From NCBI GenBank assembly GCA_026416455.1, contig JAOAFE010000010.1, positions 51,927 to 115,926 of the forward strand: a DNA stretch of 64,000 bases, written 5' to 3'. The number at the start of each line of letters is the position of its first letter. The stretch's first letter is position 1. The DNA is from Syntrophales bacterium. Its GTDB lineage: Bacteria; Desulfobacterota; Syntrophia; Syntrophales; UBA8958. This document shows positions 1 through 8,961 of the stretch, one piece after another. The notes under the pieces were generated by a model. That model did no database searches and was not told the DNA's origin. It worked only from the letters and a program-made list of their open reading frames with translations. The translations under genes and the position numbers were made by a program.

Positions 1-147
1 TATAAACAACCCCATAAAAGGGCAGAGATGGGCCTTCGAGGAAGAGAAAAGGCTGCCCTCTACTCCAAGGAGGCAATGGTAGAAAAAATTGACCACCTTT
101 ACCGAACGCTTTTATTGGACTCGAAACTTAAAATTATCGTCCCATGA
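1..147 (+). CDS. Glycosyltransferase, C-terminal end only (partial)
   Basis: An open frame enters from the left edge and stops at 145-147, giving 48 residues. They include MGLRGREKAALYSKEAMVEK followed by a helix ending in DHLYRTLLL. That pattern (a G-x-x-G-R basic stretch, a Tyr-Ser, then a long amphipathic helix ending ...LY..LL) is typical of the last helix of GT-B group 1 glycosyltransferases. The next gene starts inside its stop codon (ATGA-type overlap), so the two are probably cotranscribed. The five genes that follow fit surface polysaccharide synthesis. The donor and acceptor sugars cannot be told from this fragment. Confidence 0.6.
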   Translation, partial: YKQPHKRAEMGLRGREKAALYSKEAMVEKIDHLYRTLLLDSKLKIIVP

Positions 148-1577
148 TGCACTTACTTTTTAACCTCCTCTTTATCATTTTTAGTTTTGCCGTAGCTTTT
201 CCCATCTATGGCCAATACGTGGAGGTGAGGGGGTTAATTGATCTTCGGTCGACTTTCAGCGACGGAGATCATTCAATTGATGAACTGGCACGCCTGGCCC
301 GGTCGAGAGGGTTTGATGCCATATTTATTAATGACCATGACCGCCTGGTGATGGAATACGGTTTTCCGCCCTTTCGGCATATTTTGAAAAAATCCTACGA
401 ACTCAATTCCATAAACAAGAACGGAGCCGAGAATTTTTTGAAGGCCATCGAGAGGGCTCAGGGGAGAAACCCAGAGGTTATTATCATCCCCGGTGCCGAA
501 ACGGCACCCTTCTATTACTGGTCAGGGACCCCTTGGGGTAAAGGTCTTACCGCCCACAATCATGAAAGGCGTCTCCTCGTCATAGGGCTAACCAAGCCGG
601 AAGACTATGCTTCCCTTCCCATCCTTCACAATAAACTCCCCATCTCTCAGGTAAATCTCAGATCTCCTTCCCTCTTTTACCTGCTCGCCATGATAATGTC
701 ACTCACCCTCCTTTTTTGGCCCGGTCGCACGAGAATCATGGGGTTTATTTTATTTGCCCTCTCCTTCCTCTTCTTTTGGAATAGCGATCCCCTTAGAGCT
801 TCACCTTTTGACCCCTATTCCGGAGACCAAGGAGAGGCTCCCTATAATCTGGTAATCAGGTATGTTAACGACCGTGGAGGGCTTATTTTTTGGAATTATC
901 CTGAAACGAGGTCTGGTGTTCGTCGCCTAGGACCTATTTCGTTGGAAACCAAACCCTATCCGGAAATGTTGCTAAAGACGAAAGGGTACACGGGGTTTGC
1001 GGCACTCTATGGAGAAAATATCACAGTTACCGAACCAGGTAGTATCTGGGACATGACCCTGTTGGAATACTGTAGCGGTCAGCGTACTTGGCCACCTTGG
1101 GCCATCGCTACGGCCGACTATCATGGCGAAGGCAAAGATGGAGCCCGATTGGGAGACTATCCAACCGTTTTCTGGGTAAAGGAAAAGAGTCGAGAAGATA
1201 TTCTAAAGGCCATGCAGACGGGAAAGATGTATGCCTGCGCTACTAGTTATCCCACTCGAATTCATTTGGACGAATTTTCCGTTTCCCCACCGGAGGGTGA
1301 AAAAAAGGCCATCTCGGGTGATGAGATTCTGATGAAAGGACACCCCCGCATAAAAATTGTTCTTTCCGTCTCGGGTACAGAAAAGGCTGGCCCGGTGCGA
1401 GTACGTCTAATCAGGTCAGGTCAGCTCATAGCCACGAGTGAAGGAAATCTACCTCTCACCATAGAGTACGAAGATCCCTATTATCGGCCGGGAGAAAAAA
1501 TCTTCTATCGATTTGACATGAAGGGAAACGTAGGCCAGGTCATCTCGAACCCCATTTTTGTTACCTTTGCGAGGTAA
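144..1577 (+). CDS. PHP-domain protein with membrane segments
   Basis: This 477-residue protein starts with a hydrophobic signal or anchor (residues 3-22), followed by a PHP-type phosphoesterase fold. The second metal motif NDHD is present at 63-66. The first motif, usually HxH, reads DLR at 33-35 ahead of STFSDG, so two usual metal ligands are replaced. A pair of hydrophobic helices (about 174-192 and 198-214) interrupts the fold, so part of the protein is membrane embedded. A later AHNHERR and a C-terminal IATADYHGEG supply further histidines. The C-terminal 90 residues look like a beta domain. It overlaps the preceding glycosyltransferase end by 4 bases and lies in a glycan locus, so a role on phosphorylated or lipid-linked envelope sugars is possible but unproven. 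Confidence 0.7.
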   Translation: MMHLLFNLLFIIFSFAVAFPIYGQYVEVRGLIDLRSTFSDGDHSIDELARLARSRGFDAIFINDHDRLVMEYGFPPFRHILKKSYELNSINKNGAENFLKAIERAQGRNPEVIIIPGAETAPFYYWSGTPWGKGLTAHNHERRLLVIGLTKPEDYASLPILHNKLPISQVNLRSPSLFYLLAMIMSLTLLFWPGRTRIMGFILFALSFLFFWNSDPLRASPFDPYSGDQGEAPYNLVIRYVNDRGGLIFWNYPETRSGVRRLGPISLETKPYPEMLLKTKGYTGFAALYGENITVTEPGSIWDMTLLEYCSGQRTWPPWAIATADYHGEGKDGARLGDYPTVFWVKEKSREDILKAMQTGKMYACATSYPTRIHLDEFSVSPPEGEKKAISGDEILMKGHPRIKIVLSVSGTEKAGPVRVRLIRSGQLIATSEGNLPLTIEYEDPYYRPGEKIFYRFDMKGNVGQVISNPIFVTFAR

Positions 1578-1580
1578 CCA

Positions 1581-2270
1581 TTGATCTGCGGCATCCATCA
1601 ACCTCAGTATCTTCCGTGGCTGGGCTATTTCGATAAAATAGACCGGTCCGACGTTTTCGTACTCTTGGATACAGTTCAATACAAAAAAAACGAATGGCAA
1701 AACAGAAACCGCATCAAGACCGCCACCGGTCCTCAATGGCTTACCGTACCGGTGCTCTATCGCTTCGGGCAAAAAATCATGGAGGTGGAAATCAACAATA
1801 AAGAAAGATGGCAGCACAAACACTGGCAAGCCCTCGTGACCAACTATGCCCGGGCACCTTACTGGGATTTCCTCACCCCTTTTCTTGAGAACATGCTTAA
1901 ACAAAGGTGGGACAAAATAGGGGCTTTAAATATCGAGATAGTCAAAGGCCTATGTGAGATTCTGGGCATAAAAACACCCCTTTACGTAGCTTCTGAGTTG
2001 GGTTCTTTTCCTGACACACCAGACGAAAGGCTAATCGCCATTACCCGTCAGGTCGGAGCTGACACTTACTTGGCGGGAAGCGGCGGACATAATTATATGG
2101 ACCTCCAGGCATACGAATCGGCGGGAGTAAAAGTTATCTTCCAAGAATTTCGCCATCCTGTCTACCGCCAATTATTCTCCCGCGAATTCATCTCTCATCT
2201 CTCGGTCATCGACCTCATCTACAACCACGGACCCGAGAGCCTGAATATTATAAGGTCGACCAGAAATTAG
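1581..2270 (+). CDS. WbqC-like family protein
   Basis: The 229-residue product opens with MICGIHQPQYLPWLGYFDK and continues with DVFVLLDTVQYKKNEWQNRN, the hallmark N-terminus of the WbqC-like family. Members sit in O-antigen and other surface-glycan loci and are thought to help install modified amino sugars; the precise reaction is poorly defined. The start is TTG, three bases after the previous stop, because the conserved N-terminus begins right there. A GSGGHNYMD stretch near residue 170 matches the family's conserved Gly-rich segment. It is followed 12 bases later by a PIG-L deacetylase gene, supporting one operon. Confidence 0.85.
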   Translation: MICGIHQPQYLPWLGYFDKIDRSDVFVLLDTVQYKKNEWQNRNRIKTATGPQWLTVPVLYRFGQKIMEVEINNKERWQHKHWQALVTNYARAPYWDFLTPFLENMLKQRWDKIGALNIEIVKGLCEILGIKTPLYVASELGSFPDTPDERLIAITRQVGADTYLAGSGGHNYMDLQAYESAGVKVIFQEFRHPVYRQLFSREFISHLSVIDLIYNHGPESLNIIRSTRN

Positions 2271-2282
2271 GGGAGGCTAATT

Positions 2283-2912
2283 ATGAGAATAGTGGCCGTT
2301 GGTGCCCATCCTGATGATATAGAATTTGGATGCGGAGGAACTCTAGCTTACTTCGCCGAGAGGGGGCATGAAGTGTTCCTGCTCGTCATGACTCAGGGGG
2401 GACGGGGGGGGGATAAAGAAACAAGAAAGAAAGAGCAGGAAGAGGCATCACGTATTCTTCCGGCCCACGAAGTCATATGGGGCCGTTATCATGACACAGA
2501 ACTCTCTCCCCACATGAATGACCTCATTCAGGATATCGAAGGGGTCATAAAGAAAATTGCCCCGGAGCTCACATTTGTCAACTTTTTCGATGATACCCAC
2601 CAAGACCACAGAACCTTGGCAGAGGCCACGGTCAGCGCCACCCGGTATATAAAAAATGTCCTTTTTTACGAAGGCCCAACGACCCAAAACTTTTCCCCCA
2701 CCATCTTCGTTGATATCACCCCGACCATAGAAATTAAAATGCGGCTCCTTCAGGCCCATAAATCTCAGGTAACAAAAACAAACATCGAAGGCCTTTCCAT
2801 TCTTGACATCGCCCGGTCAACGGCCGTCTTTCGAGGCATCCAGGCGCGGGTAACATGGGCAGAAGGTTTTGTTCCACTTAGATACCTTCTTACGGCGGGG
2901 GATGTGTTATGA
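2283..2912 (+). CDS. PIG-L family N-acetyl sugar deacetylase
   Basis: The 209-residue protein has the LmbE/PIG-L zinc site: AHPDD near the N-terminus (residues 8-12) and a downstream DDTHQDH that supplies the third ligand and catalytic residues. This family removes acetyl groups from N-acetylglucosamine-type sugars, free or lipid linked, in the cytoplasm. The ATG at 2283 follows a good Shine-Dalgarno (aggggaggctaatt). Its stop overlaps the next gene's ATG by 4 bases. In this locus it probably deacetylates an amino sugar for the surface glycan or its nucleotide-linked precursor, but the substrate cannot be read from the sequence. Confidence 0.87.
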   Translation: MRIVAVGAHPDDIEFGCGGTLAYFAERGHEVFLLVMTQGGRGGDKETRKKEQEEASRILPAHEVIWGRYHDTELSPHMNDLIQDIEGVIKKIAPELTFVNFFDDTHQDHRTLAEATVSATRYIKNVLFYEGPTTQNFSPTIFVDITPTIEIKMRLLQAHKSQVTKTNIEGLSILDIARSTAVFRGIQARVTWAEGFVPLRYLLTAGDVL

Positions 2913-3961
2913 TTCCCCATTCTCGACCCTTTTTCGACACGGCAGATGAGGAGGCCGTGCTTAAGGTCATACGTTCGGGTCACGTAGCACAGGGCAGTGA
3001 GGTGGAACAATTCGAAAAAGAAATGGCCGCGATGATTGGCGTCAAACATGCAGTGGCCGTAAGCTCCGGGACAGCAGCCTTGCATCTGGCCCTTCTATCT
3101 CTCCATATTGGCGGACATGATGAGGTTATAATTCCTTCCTATGTGTGTACGGCGGTTTTAAACGCCGTCAGATACGTTGGCGCCACACCGGTCGTTGCCG
3201 ATATCAACGAACAGGATTTTAATCTCTGTCCTGATGAGGTGACCAAAAAACTGAGCCCGCGCACGAAAGCCATAATCGTACCCCACATGTTCGGCCTTCC
3301 CGCCGAGTTAGACCGCCTTTCCCATTTAGGCATAAACATAATCGAAGACTGTGCCCAATCCTTAGGCAGCGTTTACCGGGGAAAAATGACCGGCAGCCTC
3401 GGCCGACTTTCCATATTCTCTTTCTATGCCACTAAAGTGATCGCTACCGGAGAAGGGGGAATGGTGCTTACAGACGAGGATAACCTGGCGGAAAACCTCA
3501 GAGAATTGAGAGATTATGATGAAAAAAAAACGGACAAAACCCGTTTCAACTATAAGTTAACGGACTTACAAGCTGCCCTTGGGAGGAGTCAGCTCAGCAA
3601 ATTACACTTTTTTATCTCTCGCAGGAGGGAAATCGCCCATATGTATCACGAAGTCTTAAGAAAAGGCGGTTTCTCTCTTCCACAGGCCCTGGAGGGGCGC
3701 CAGCACATCTACTTCCGTTACTGCATCCAAGCGGAAAAGGCTGATCTTTTCATAGGGGAAATGGCGGCTAAGGGCATTAAATGTAGGCGTCCCGTATATC
3801 AAACGATCCATAGATATTTAGGTTTAGATAATTATCCGATCGCAGACAAGGTGTGGCAAAAAACGGTTTCCCTTCCCATCTACCCGGGCTTAACAGATGA
3901 AGAGGTACTTTACATATGTGACACTTTAACAGAACTATATAAAAGGGGGGTGTTGTGGTAA
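2909..3961 (+). CDS. DegT/DnrJ/EryC1/StrS-type sugar aminotransferase
   Basis: This 350-residue PLP enzyme shows AVSSGTAALHLAL for the phosphate-binding region, EDCAQSLGS for the cofactor Asp, and the Schiff-base lysine in FYATKVIATGEGG. It is predicted to transaminate a nucleotide-linked 3- or 4-keto sugar using glutamate as donor, making an amino sugar for a surface polysaccharide. The ATG overlaps the preceding deacetylase stop (ATGA), and its own stop overlaps the next gene by 7 bases, so translation is likely coupled. Length is slightly short of the usual 370-400 residues but both ends look complete. The exact sugar is unknown. Confidence 0.9.
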   Translation: MIPHSRPFFDTADEEAVLKVIRSGHVAQGSEVEQFEKEMAAMIGVKHAVAVSSGTAALHLALLSLHIGGHDEVIIPSYVCTAVLNAVRYVGATPVVADINEQDFNLCPDEVTKKLSPRTKAIIVPHMFGLPAELDRLSHLGINIIEDCAQSLGSVYRGKMTGSLGRLSIFSFYATKVIATGEGGMVLTDEDNLAENLRELRDYDEKKTDKTRFNYKLTDLQAALGRSQLSKLHFFISRRREIAHMYHEVLRKGGFSLPQALEGRQHIYFRYCIQAEKADLFIGEMAAKGIKCRRPVYQTIHRYLGLDNYPIADKVWQKTVSLPIYPGLTDEEVLYICDTLTELYKRGVLW

Positions 3962-5130
3962 CCTTTGCGAAAAGGCGGTTCTTCGTCTATTGGTTGTTGG
4001 CGGTTTTCGTTTTTCTTATCTTTCAACTTCCACCGGTAAGATACTTTTTCTTTAACTTCGTGGGTCGTTGGGTCTACATCTTTTTGTATTCCCTTTGCCT
4101 TTCTTTTACCCTTACCCCGCTAGTCAGGCAAATCGCGGTGCGACTCAACATTCTTGACCATCCGGCGGACAGGAAAGTTCATGAGAAGGCAACCCCTCTT
4201 CTCGGTGGCCTTGCCATCTTTCTTGCTTTCACGGCATCTCTGTTATCAAACATGATCATCAACCGCCAGATGGGGGTGATCTTGGTAACTGGTTCCATTC
4301 TGGCCGTCGTATCTCTCATCGATGACTGGAAGGGACTGACTGCAAAATTCAAACTAATGGTTCAATTAGTCATGTGTCTCGTTTTAATGGCAAGTGGTAC
4401 CGTTCTAGATTTTTTCCCTATCCACACCTGGTGGGGACAAATCCTCAATCATCTTATGACGGCAGTCTGGATAATAGGTATCATCAATGCCATGAACTTT
4501 CTCGACGGGATGGATGGTTTGGCAACGGGCTTAGGAATAATAATCTCGGGTTACCTCTGCATCATCGCTTTTCAGACCGCCCAACCTAACTTGGGATGGA
4601 TAGCGATTGCCATGTTGGGGAGCTGTTTGGGTTTCCTCCCATACAACTTTAGAAAAAAAAAGCCCGCCCTCATTTTTCTCGGCGATATGGGAAGTATTTT
4701 TCTTGGCTATGTGCTAGCCGCTTTGGCCGTGGTGGGAGACTGGTCTGAACGGGACCCGGTTGTGTCTTTCGCTGCACCCGTCCTCATCTTCGGAGTCCTG
4801 ATTTACGACATGATTTTCATTACCATCGAGCGCGTAGCAACGGGAAAGGTAAGAAGCGTCAAAGAATGGATTGATTATGTAGGAAAAGATCACATCCACC
4901 ACCGCATGTTTTACCTCTTAGGGGACAAGAGGAAGGCGGTCATGCTTATTTTGCTTTTATCCCTCACCCTGGGAGTGACGGCCATAACTCTCAGAAATGC
5001 CAGAACGATCGATAGCATTCTTCTCGTCATGCAAGCCGCAAGTATTACCATCATTTTTTCCATCCTCGATCATGTCGGCCGCAAACGGATAAGAGAAATG
5101 GCAATTGACAAGGACCGATTCAATGATTAA
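3955..5130 (+). CDS. MraY/WecA-family polyprenyl-phosphate sugar-phosphate transferase
   Basis: This 391-residue polytopic membrane protein has the family signatures DHPADRKVHEKATPLLGG (cytoplasmic loop 1), SLIDDWKGL with the Asp-Asp pair, and NAMNFLDGMDGLA, plus a DHIHHR motif near residue 310. These mark the WecA/TagO/RgpG branch, which moves HexNAc-1-phosphate or a related sugar phosphate from UDP-sugar to undecaprenyl phosphate and so starts a glycan on the inner face of the cytoplasmic membrane. GTG at 3955 is used because the frame overlaps the preceding stop. It is the last gene of the glycan cluster. MraY proper is less likely, as no mur genes are nearby. Confidence 0.88.
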   Translation: MVTFAKRRFFVYWLLAVFVFLIFQLPPVRYFFFNFVGRWVYIFLYSLCLSFTLTPLVRQIAVRLNILDHPADRKVHEKATPLLGGLAIFLAFTASLLSNMIINRQMGVILVTGSILAVVSLIDDWKGLTAKFKLMVQLVMCLVLMASGTVLDFFPIHTWWGQILNHLMTAVWIIGIINAMNFLDGMDGLATGLGIIISGYLCIIAFQTAQPNLGWIAIAMLGSCLGFLPYNFRKKKPALIFLGDMGSIFLGYVLAALAVVGDWSERDPVVSFAAPVLIFGVLIYDMIFITIERVATGKVRSVKEWIDYVGKDHIHHRMFYLLGDKRKAVMLILLLSLTLGVTAITLRNARTIDSILLVMQAASITIIFSILDHVGRKRIREMAIDKDRFND

Positions 5131-5169
5131 TTTTAAGGCGCTTACTCAAGAAGGAGGATCTAGTAGCAA

Positions 5170-5451
5170 TTGACTAACTATTATCGCTGCAAGAAGAAAG
5201 GTCACTTAATAAGGGAAATCTGCCGAGAAAATACGTGCGAATGGTTTATTAAAAACGAAAACTTCTACAATTGCACCTGGGTGGCCTGTAATTTTGGTCC
5301 CTTTACCCTGGAAGAAGTGGGAGAAATGATGGGTGTGACGAGGGAACGGATACGGCAGATCGAGGCTAAGGCCCTTAAAAAACTACAACATAAAAAGAGA
5401 AGAGACCTTTTAAAGGATTTTGCTTCACCCGATAATGAATGGGAATATTAA
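5170..5451 (+). CDS. Small cysteine-rich sigma-70 region 4-like DNA-binding protein
   Basis: The 93-residue product starts at TTG, well placed behind AGGAGG (5152-5157). Residues 43-76 ([20 protein letters not shown] and the following EAKALKKL) are a close copy of the sigma-70 region 4 helix-turn-helix that recognises the -35 element. The first 40 residues hold five cysteines (7, 18, 23, 35, 40) and one histidine. The C18-x4-C23 and C35-x4-C40 pairs look like a metal or Fe-S site. There is no region 2, so it cannot act as a complete sigma factor. It may be a transcription regulator that senses redox state or metal. Function is unknown; the domain call is secure. Confidence 0.75.
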   Translation: MTNYYRCKKKGHLIREICRENTCEWFIKNENFYNCTWVACNFGPFTLEEVGEMMGVTRERIRQIEAKALKKLQHKKRRDLLKDFASPDNEWEY

Positions 5452-5461
5452 AGCCCCAAGT

Positions 5462-6229
5462 TCAGCGCTTTTTTAATTTTCCTAACAGCTCGCGGGTCAT
5501 AAACTCACTCATAAGTAGCTTTCTCTCCACGCTGGAGAAGAGTCGACGCGTCACATCAAATTCCAATTCCAAGGCTTGGCCCTTATCCAAATGGGGTGTA
5601 ATTTCTGACAGTTTTTTCACCGCCTGGATGGCCGCTTCCGATTTCTCAGCCAGCCTTTCGGCCAATCTCACCGCTTCCGTCATGAATTCTTCGGGAGGAC
5701 AAAGGCGGGCCACCAGACCAATTCGGTAGGCTTCCCTCGCTCCGATTGGTTCCCCGATCATGGTCAATTCCTTGGCCTTGGCCATACCGACGAGCTCTTT
5801 TAACATATGGAAAAGGGGGTTAAGACCAAATCTCAATTCCGGATGCCCAAAAATGGCACTTTCTGAAGCCACGATCAGATCGCATAAGGTCGCCAGATTG
5901 AAACCCCCTCCGAGGGCAATCCCTCCCACGGCAGCAATGGTCGGTTTCTTACAGGTATATACGCGTTTGAAACTCCTCTTTAAAAGATCAAAAAAAGGGG
6001 GTATCTCTTCATCGGGTAAGGTTGATAATTCCTTAATATCCATACCGGCGCAGAACACCTGATCGCCGCCCGTGACTATAATCGAACGGATGCTATGATC
6101 ATTCTCAAGCGATTCCACCGCTTCATAGAGTTCGCCTAACATCTCCCTTGTTAAGGCGTTCATTTCCCGGGGTCGATTCATCGTTACTATCGCGTAACCA
6201 TCTTTCTTCTCTACCAGAATGGAACCCAT
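5462..6229 (-). CDS. Crotonase-fold (enoyl-CoA hydratase/isomerase family) protein
   Basis: A 255-residue crotonase: an early NRPREMNALT, the oxyanion-hole segment CAGMDIKEL, and ALGGGFNLATLCDL. In true hydratases the first catalytic Glu lies two residues after the GGG; here that position is Asn. The second Glu is kept in FGHPEL. This suggests an isomerase, hydrolase or other crotonase-type reaction rather than standard 2-enoyl-CoA hydration. It is the last gene of a minus-strand run with sppA (4-base gap), rpsA and cmk. It could supply the crotonase step missing from the thiolase/dehydrogenase operon at 15516-18840, but that link is inferred only. Confidence 0.82.
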   Translation of the reverse strand: MGSILVEKKDGYAIVTMNRPREMNALTREMLGELYEAVESLENDHSIRSIIVTGGDQVFCAGMDIKELSTLPDEEIPPFFDLLKRSFKRVYTCKKPTIAAVGGIALGGGFNLATLCDLIVASESAIFGHPELRFGLNPLFHMLKELVGMAKAKELTMIGEPIGAREAYRIGLVARLCPPEEFMTEAVRLAERLAEKSEAAIQAVKKLSEITPHLDKGQALELEFDVTRRLFSSVERKLLMSEFMTRELLGKLKKR

Positions 6230-6233
6230 TTCC

Positions 6234-7139
6234 CTACCTCTCCTTTACCATTCCCGGTGTATATACATAGAAGAGCCCAAAAGGGGCAAACTCTCTATTC
6301 AGGGAATCGGTGGTTAGAAAAGAGAGGGTTTCTTTCAGTAACATGCCCCACCAAGATTTCTTCTTCCTAGGGGCGTACACGGCCTCCGGTGTATCTTTTA
6401 CATTAGCTAATCGGGCGGCGAGCTTGATTGCTTCTTCCAAACCTCCAAGCTCGTCTACCAAACCCACCATCTTCGCTTGGCGCCCTGTAAAAATACGTCC
6501 ATCGGCGATTTCTTTCAATTTTTCTTTTGAAATTTTTCTCTCCTGTACGATGATATCAAGGAAGTGATCGTATATGTCATCTACGACAAACTGGAGCAGT
6601 TCTTTCTCTTCCGATGTCATCTCCCGCATAGGGGAGCCCATATCCTTATACTTTCCACTTTTTATGACCTGGGATTTAACCCCTACTTTCTTAAGCAGGT
6701 CTTCGATATTCGCAAAATGCATGAGGGCCGAAATGCTTCCTGTTATTGTACCGGGGCTGGCTAAGATTTTTTCCGCCCCACAGGCAACGAGATATCCTCC
6801 GGAGGCCGCAATCGAGCCCATCGAGGCTACCACCCGCTTTTTCTTCCTCAATTCCTTAAGGGCACCGTATATTTCCTCTGAAGGAACGACCCCTCCCCCG
6901 GGGGTATTTACCCTAACGACGATGGCTTTGAGGCGCTCTTCTTTCTCAAAATACTTGATTTGATCGAGAACATCCTGGCTGTCCGCAAGAATACCTTCCA
7001 CGGTAATGACACCCACATTACCTGCGGTCACAGCGGTCCGTCCCCCCACCAAAAACGCCAATAGATAGACAACCATGCCTAGTGCCACCACGGCTGCTAT
7101 GATGACAATGAAAGCCAGTAGTATAGGGTGTCTTCTCAT
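6234..7139 (-). CDS. sppA: Signal peptide peptidase SppA, short form
   Basis: A 301-residue S49-family serine protease anchored by an N-terminal membrane helix (about residues 7-30) with the catalytic domain on the outer face of the inner membrane. The Ser nucleophile is in SIAASGGYLVA, and the general-base Lys lies in IKSGKYKDMGSP, giving the Ser-Lys dyad. The length matches the short, single-domain SppA that works as an oligomer. It digests leftover signal peptides. It sits 10 bases after rpsA and 4 bases before a crotonase gene on the same strand. The rpsA-sppA adjacency recurs in deltaproteobacterial genomes (family knowledge). Confidence 0.9.
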   Translation of the reverse strand: MRRHPILLAFIVIIAAVVALGMVVYLLAFLVGGRTAVTAGNVGVITVEGILADSQDVLDQIKYFEKEERLKAIVVRVNTPGGGVVPSEEIYGALKELRKKKRVVASMGSIAASGGYLVACGAEKILASPGTITGSISALMHFANIEDLLKKVGVKSQVIKSGKYKDMGSPMREMTSEEKELLQFVVDDIYDHFLDIIVQERKISKEKLKEIADGRIFTGRQAKMVGLVDELGGLEEAIKLAARLANVKDTPEAVYAPRKKKSWWGMLLKETLSFLTTDSLNREFAPFGLFYVYTPGMVKER

Positions 7140-7149
7140 CTATTCGATT

Positions 7150-8880
7150 CTATTCTGTTCCGGAAAATTTCACATCGGCCAGGACCTGCCCAAGATTAGA
7201 TACCAGTTTTTCCTTGTTGTTTAAATATTGTTTTACCGTACCCTGGTCTGATTCCCTAGGAGCTTGAAATTCTTTAACACTGAGTCGGATCTTACGGCTT
7301 TTTACGTCTATACTCTTGACGACCGCCGTTACCTCATCACCGGGAGAATAAAGCTCCGATGCCGATTTGACCCTTTTATGACTCAACTCTGATATATGGA
7401 TGAGCCCTTCAATGCCTTCTTCCACTTCTACAAAGACCCCGAATTCTGTCACATTCGTTACCCTACCGGTAACCACGGAGCCCGGGGGATTCTTTTCTGC
7501 AAATTCTTCCCACGGATCCTTCTCCAGTTGTTTTATTCCCAGGGAGAATTTCTCATTTTCCACATCAACCTTGAGGACCATGGCCTCTATTTCCTGGCCC
7601 TTCTTAAATAGTTCCGACGGATGTTTAATTTTCTTCTTCCACGAAATATCGGACAGATGAACGAGTCCGTCGATTCCTTCCTCTATCCCGACAAAGATAC
7701 CAAAGCTAGTTACATTTCGTATCACGCCTTTGACCACGGAGCCCTCGGGGTACTTCTCCTTTATCTTCTCCCACGGATTGGGCATGGTCTGTTTCAAACC
7801 GAGGGAAATGCGTTTGGCCTCTTCGTTAACTTCTAACACCTTTACCTTCACTGTCTGCCCAGGAGAGACCACCTTGGACGGATGTTTTATTTCTCGGGTC
7901 CAAAACATTTCTGAAATGTGGATTAGTCCCTCGACTCCCGGTTCCAATTCAACAAAGACACCATAATCGGTGATGTTCACGACCTTACCTTCCACGATGT
8001 CACCGGCGCGATATTTTTCTGCAATTCTTAGCCACGGATCTTCCGTAAGCTGTTTAATACCTAAAGACACCCGCTCTTTTTCCGGATCGAAGGAAAGGAC
8101 CTTCACCTTAACCTGATCCCCCTTACGAAACATTTCCGTGAGTCGACCCACCCTCCCCCAGGACACATCCGTCACATGGAGAAGGCCATCCAAACCGCCT
8201 AAGTCTATAAAAACTCCATAGTCCGTTATGTTCTTAACCGTACCTTCTACAATCGAACCTTCCGAAATATGGGCCAATGTTTCTCTTTTCCTTCGCTCCT
8301 TCTCCTCCTCTAAAACTGTTTTCCGAGATAGGACTACATTGTTCCTCTTACGGTCATATTTAAGAACATGGAAATCGAGGGTCTGTCCGACCAATTTATC
8401 CATATCTTTTATCGGTCGGATATCTAAATGCGAACCGGGCAGAAAAGCCGTCACACCAATATCGACAGAAAAACCACCTTTCACCCTTTCTATGATCGTA
8501 CCTTGAATTACATCTTTTTCTTCGTAGGCCGTCTTCAAACGCTCCCACACCTTCACCCAGTTTGCCTTCTCCCAGGACAGCACTAAGTTTCCTTCCTGAT
8601 CTCGGCGATCGACCAATACTTCTATTTCATCCCCTTCCCGACAGCGGAGATTCCCATGTCGATCTTTTAATTCCTTTATCGGAACGTAACCCTCCGTCTT
8701 CCATCCCACATCTACCATGACTACTTCAGGCGTAATTTGGACGACTTTTCCGGTCACAATCTCCCCCATGTGCAAACTCTGCAGGGACTGTTCATAAAGC
8801 TCCTTGAACCCGATATCTTCCGACCTTTCCCCTTCTTCGGCTTTGTTTTCCATCGGGTCCGTTTGATTCTCGTTAACCAT
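7150..8880 (-). CDS. rpsA: 30S ribosomal protein S1
   Basis: The 576-residue protein contains six tandem S1 (OB-fold) RNA-binding repeats. The later ones are near-identical in plan, each with GxVxNITDYGVFVxL / GLIHxSE-type cores (for example VEGLIHISEMFW, GIDGLVHLSDISW, GIEGLIHISELSH). The first two repeats, which bind the 30S subunit, are more divergent. It unwinds and docks mRNA on the small subunit. An acidic N-terminus (residues 1-25) precedes repeat 1. It lies 81 bases downstream of cmk, the common cmk-rpsA arrangement. Start ATG at 8880 gives a normal-length protein. Confidence 0.97.
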   Translation of the reverse strand: MVNENQTDPMENKAEEGERSEDIGFKELYEQSLQSLHMGEIVTGKVVQITPEVVMVDVGWKTEGYVPIKELKDRHGNLRCREGDEIEVLVDRRDQEGNLVLSWEKANWVKVWERLKTAYEEKDVIQGTIIERVKGGFSVDIGVTAFLPGSHLDIRPIKDMDKLVGQTLDFHVLKYDRKRNNVVLSRKTVLEEEKERRKRETLAHISEGSIVEGTVKNITDYGVFIDLGGLDGLLHVTDVSWGRVGRLTEMFRKGDQVKVKVLSFDPEKERVSLGIKQLTEDPWLRIAEKYRAGDIVEGKVVNITDYGVFVELEPGVEGLIHISEMFWTREIKHPSKVVSPGQTVKVKVLEVNEEAKRISLGLKQTMPNPWEKIKEKYPEGSVVKGVIRNVTSFGIFVGIEEGIDGLVHLSDISWKKKIKHPSELFKKGQEIEAMVLKVDVENEKFSLGIKQLEKDPWEEFAEKNPPGSVVTGRVTNVTEFGVFVEVEEGIEGLIHISELSHKRVKSASELYSPGDEVTAVVKSIDVKSRKIRLSVKEFQAPRESDQGTVKQYLNNKEKLVSNLGQVLADVKFSGTE

Positions 8881-8961
8881 TACCTATACCTACCCCCTAA
8901 CGTTTATAAATCATCAGTTCTTTCTGTGGCTGCGTAGCACACTGAATATCAAATATCAAGT

